From the NCBI GenBank assembly GCA_001800315.1, contig MGVE01000006.1, positions 62,001 through 126,000 of the forward strand: a stretch of DNA of 64,000 nt, read 5' to 3'; not shown here. The stretch is from Elusimicrobia bacterium RIFOXYA2_FULL_47_53. Its GTDB lineage: Bacteria > Elusimicrobiota > Endomicrobiia > Endomicrobiales > XYA2-FULL-47-53. Below: more notes on the stretch, generated by a model that had not been told where the DNA came from, ran no database searches, and was given only the letters and a program-made list of their open reading frames with translations. Numbering within the stretch: position 1 is the stretch's first letter.

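Noticed and set aside
28170-64000. DNA tandem repeats or a CRISPR-like array behind the periodicity
   Set aside because: The period is coding (about 370 bp) and the units are diverged at the nucleotide level; no short identical repeats with spacers.

Overview
The window looks like a chromosome segment of an uncultured Gram-negative bacterium of the Elusimicrobiota, or of a neighbouring candidate phylum such as Omnitrophota. The evidence is the nadD-yqeK-LCP-rsfS housekeeping block, PorV-like outer-membrane barrels, FlgD-type Ig C-terminal domains, and a giant Thr/Ser-rich repeat protein of more than 11,900 residues. The phylum is an inference from style and gene order; no rRNA or marker phylogeny is possible here. 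I saw no tRNA, rRNA, CRISPR array, insertion sequence or prophage.

Plus strand, 24-5900: a tight run of nadD, yqeK, an LCP-family protein, pilT, a cyclic-nucleotide-binding/GAF protein, rsfS and an LhgO-like FAD oxidoreductase. It is the common NAD/ribosome-silencing housekeeping block with a twitching-motility ATPase and a putative second-messenger sensor inserted in it.

Minus strand, 25728 down to 6046: eight genes with gaps of 2-44 nt or short overlaps, apparently one operon. In transcription order they are: a stand-alone FlgD-like Ig domain protein; a PorV-like barrel with TPRs; a fusion of the FliF C-terminal half with the FliG middle and C-terminal domains plus TPRs; a 1601-aa coiled coil with C-terminal TPRs; a 1244-aa coiled coil; a 1212-aa FN3-like repeat protein; a PorV-like barrel with LysM; and a coiled-coil/pseudo-receiver/TM/beta-propeller protein. 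The leader (25729-26372) holds a good sigma-70 promoter, then two tandem c-di-GMP-I (GEMM-I) riboswitch aptamers, each followed by an intrinsic terminator and by sequence able to form a competing antiterminator. Both are predicted OFF switches. No flagellar gene is present, so this looks like a c-di-GMP-controlled envelope machine built on a rewired flagellar MS-ring/C-ring module. It is the best candidate here for an undescribed system, possibly surface motility or adhesin handling.

Minus strand, 64000 down to 26705: a giant gene, open at the window edge, runs 35.8 kb without a stop. It is made of about 40 Ig-like 'ISGTA' units, 32 'LPGET' units, about 7 invasin-like units and about 8 units with EF-hand/dockerin-like loops. 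It ends in an FN3 and a FlgD-like Ig domain whose last residues match those of the stand-alone 129-aa protein of the operon. A sigma-54-type response regulator follows, with its own terminator. The shared C-terminal domain and the PorV-like barrels suggest that the giant surface protein and the riboswitch-controlled operon belong to one surface apparatus.
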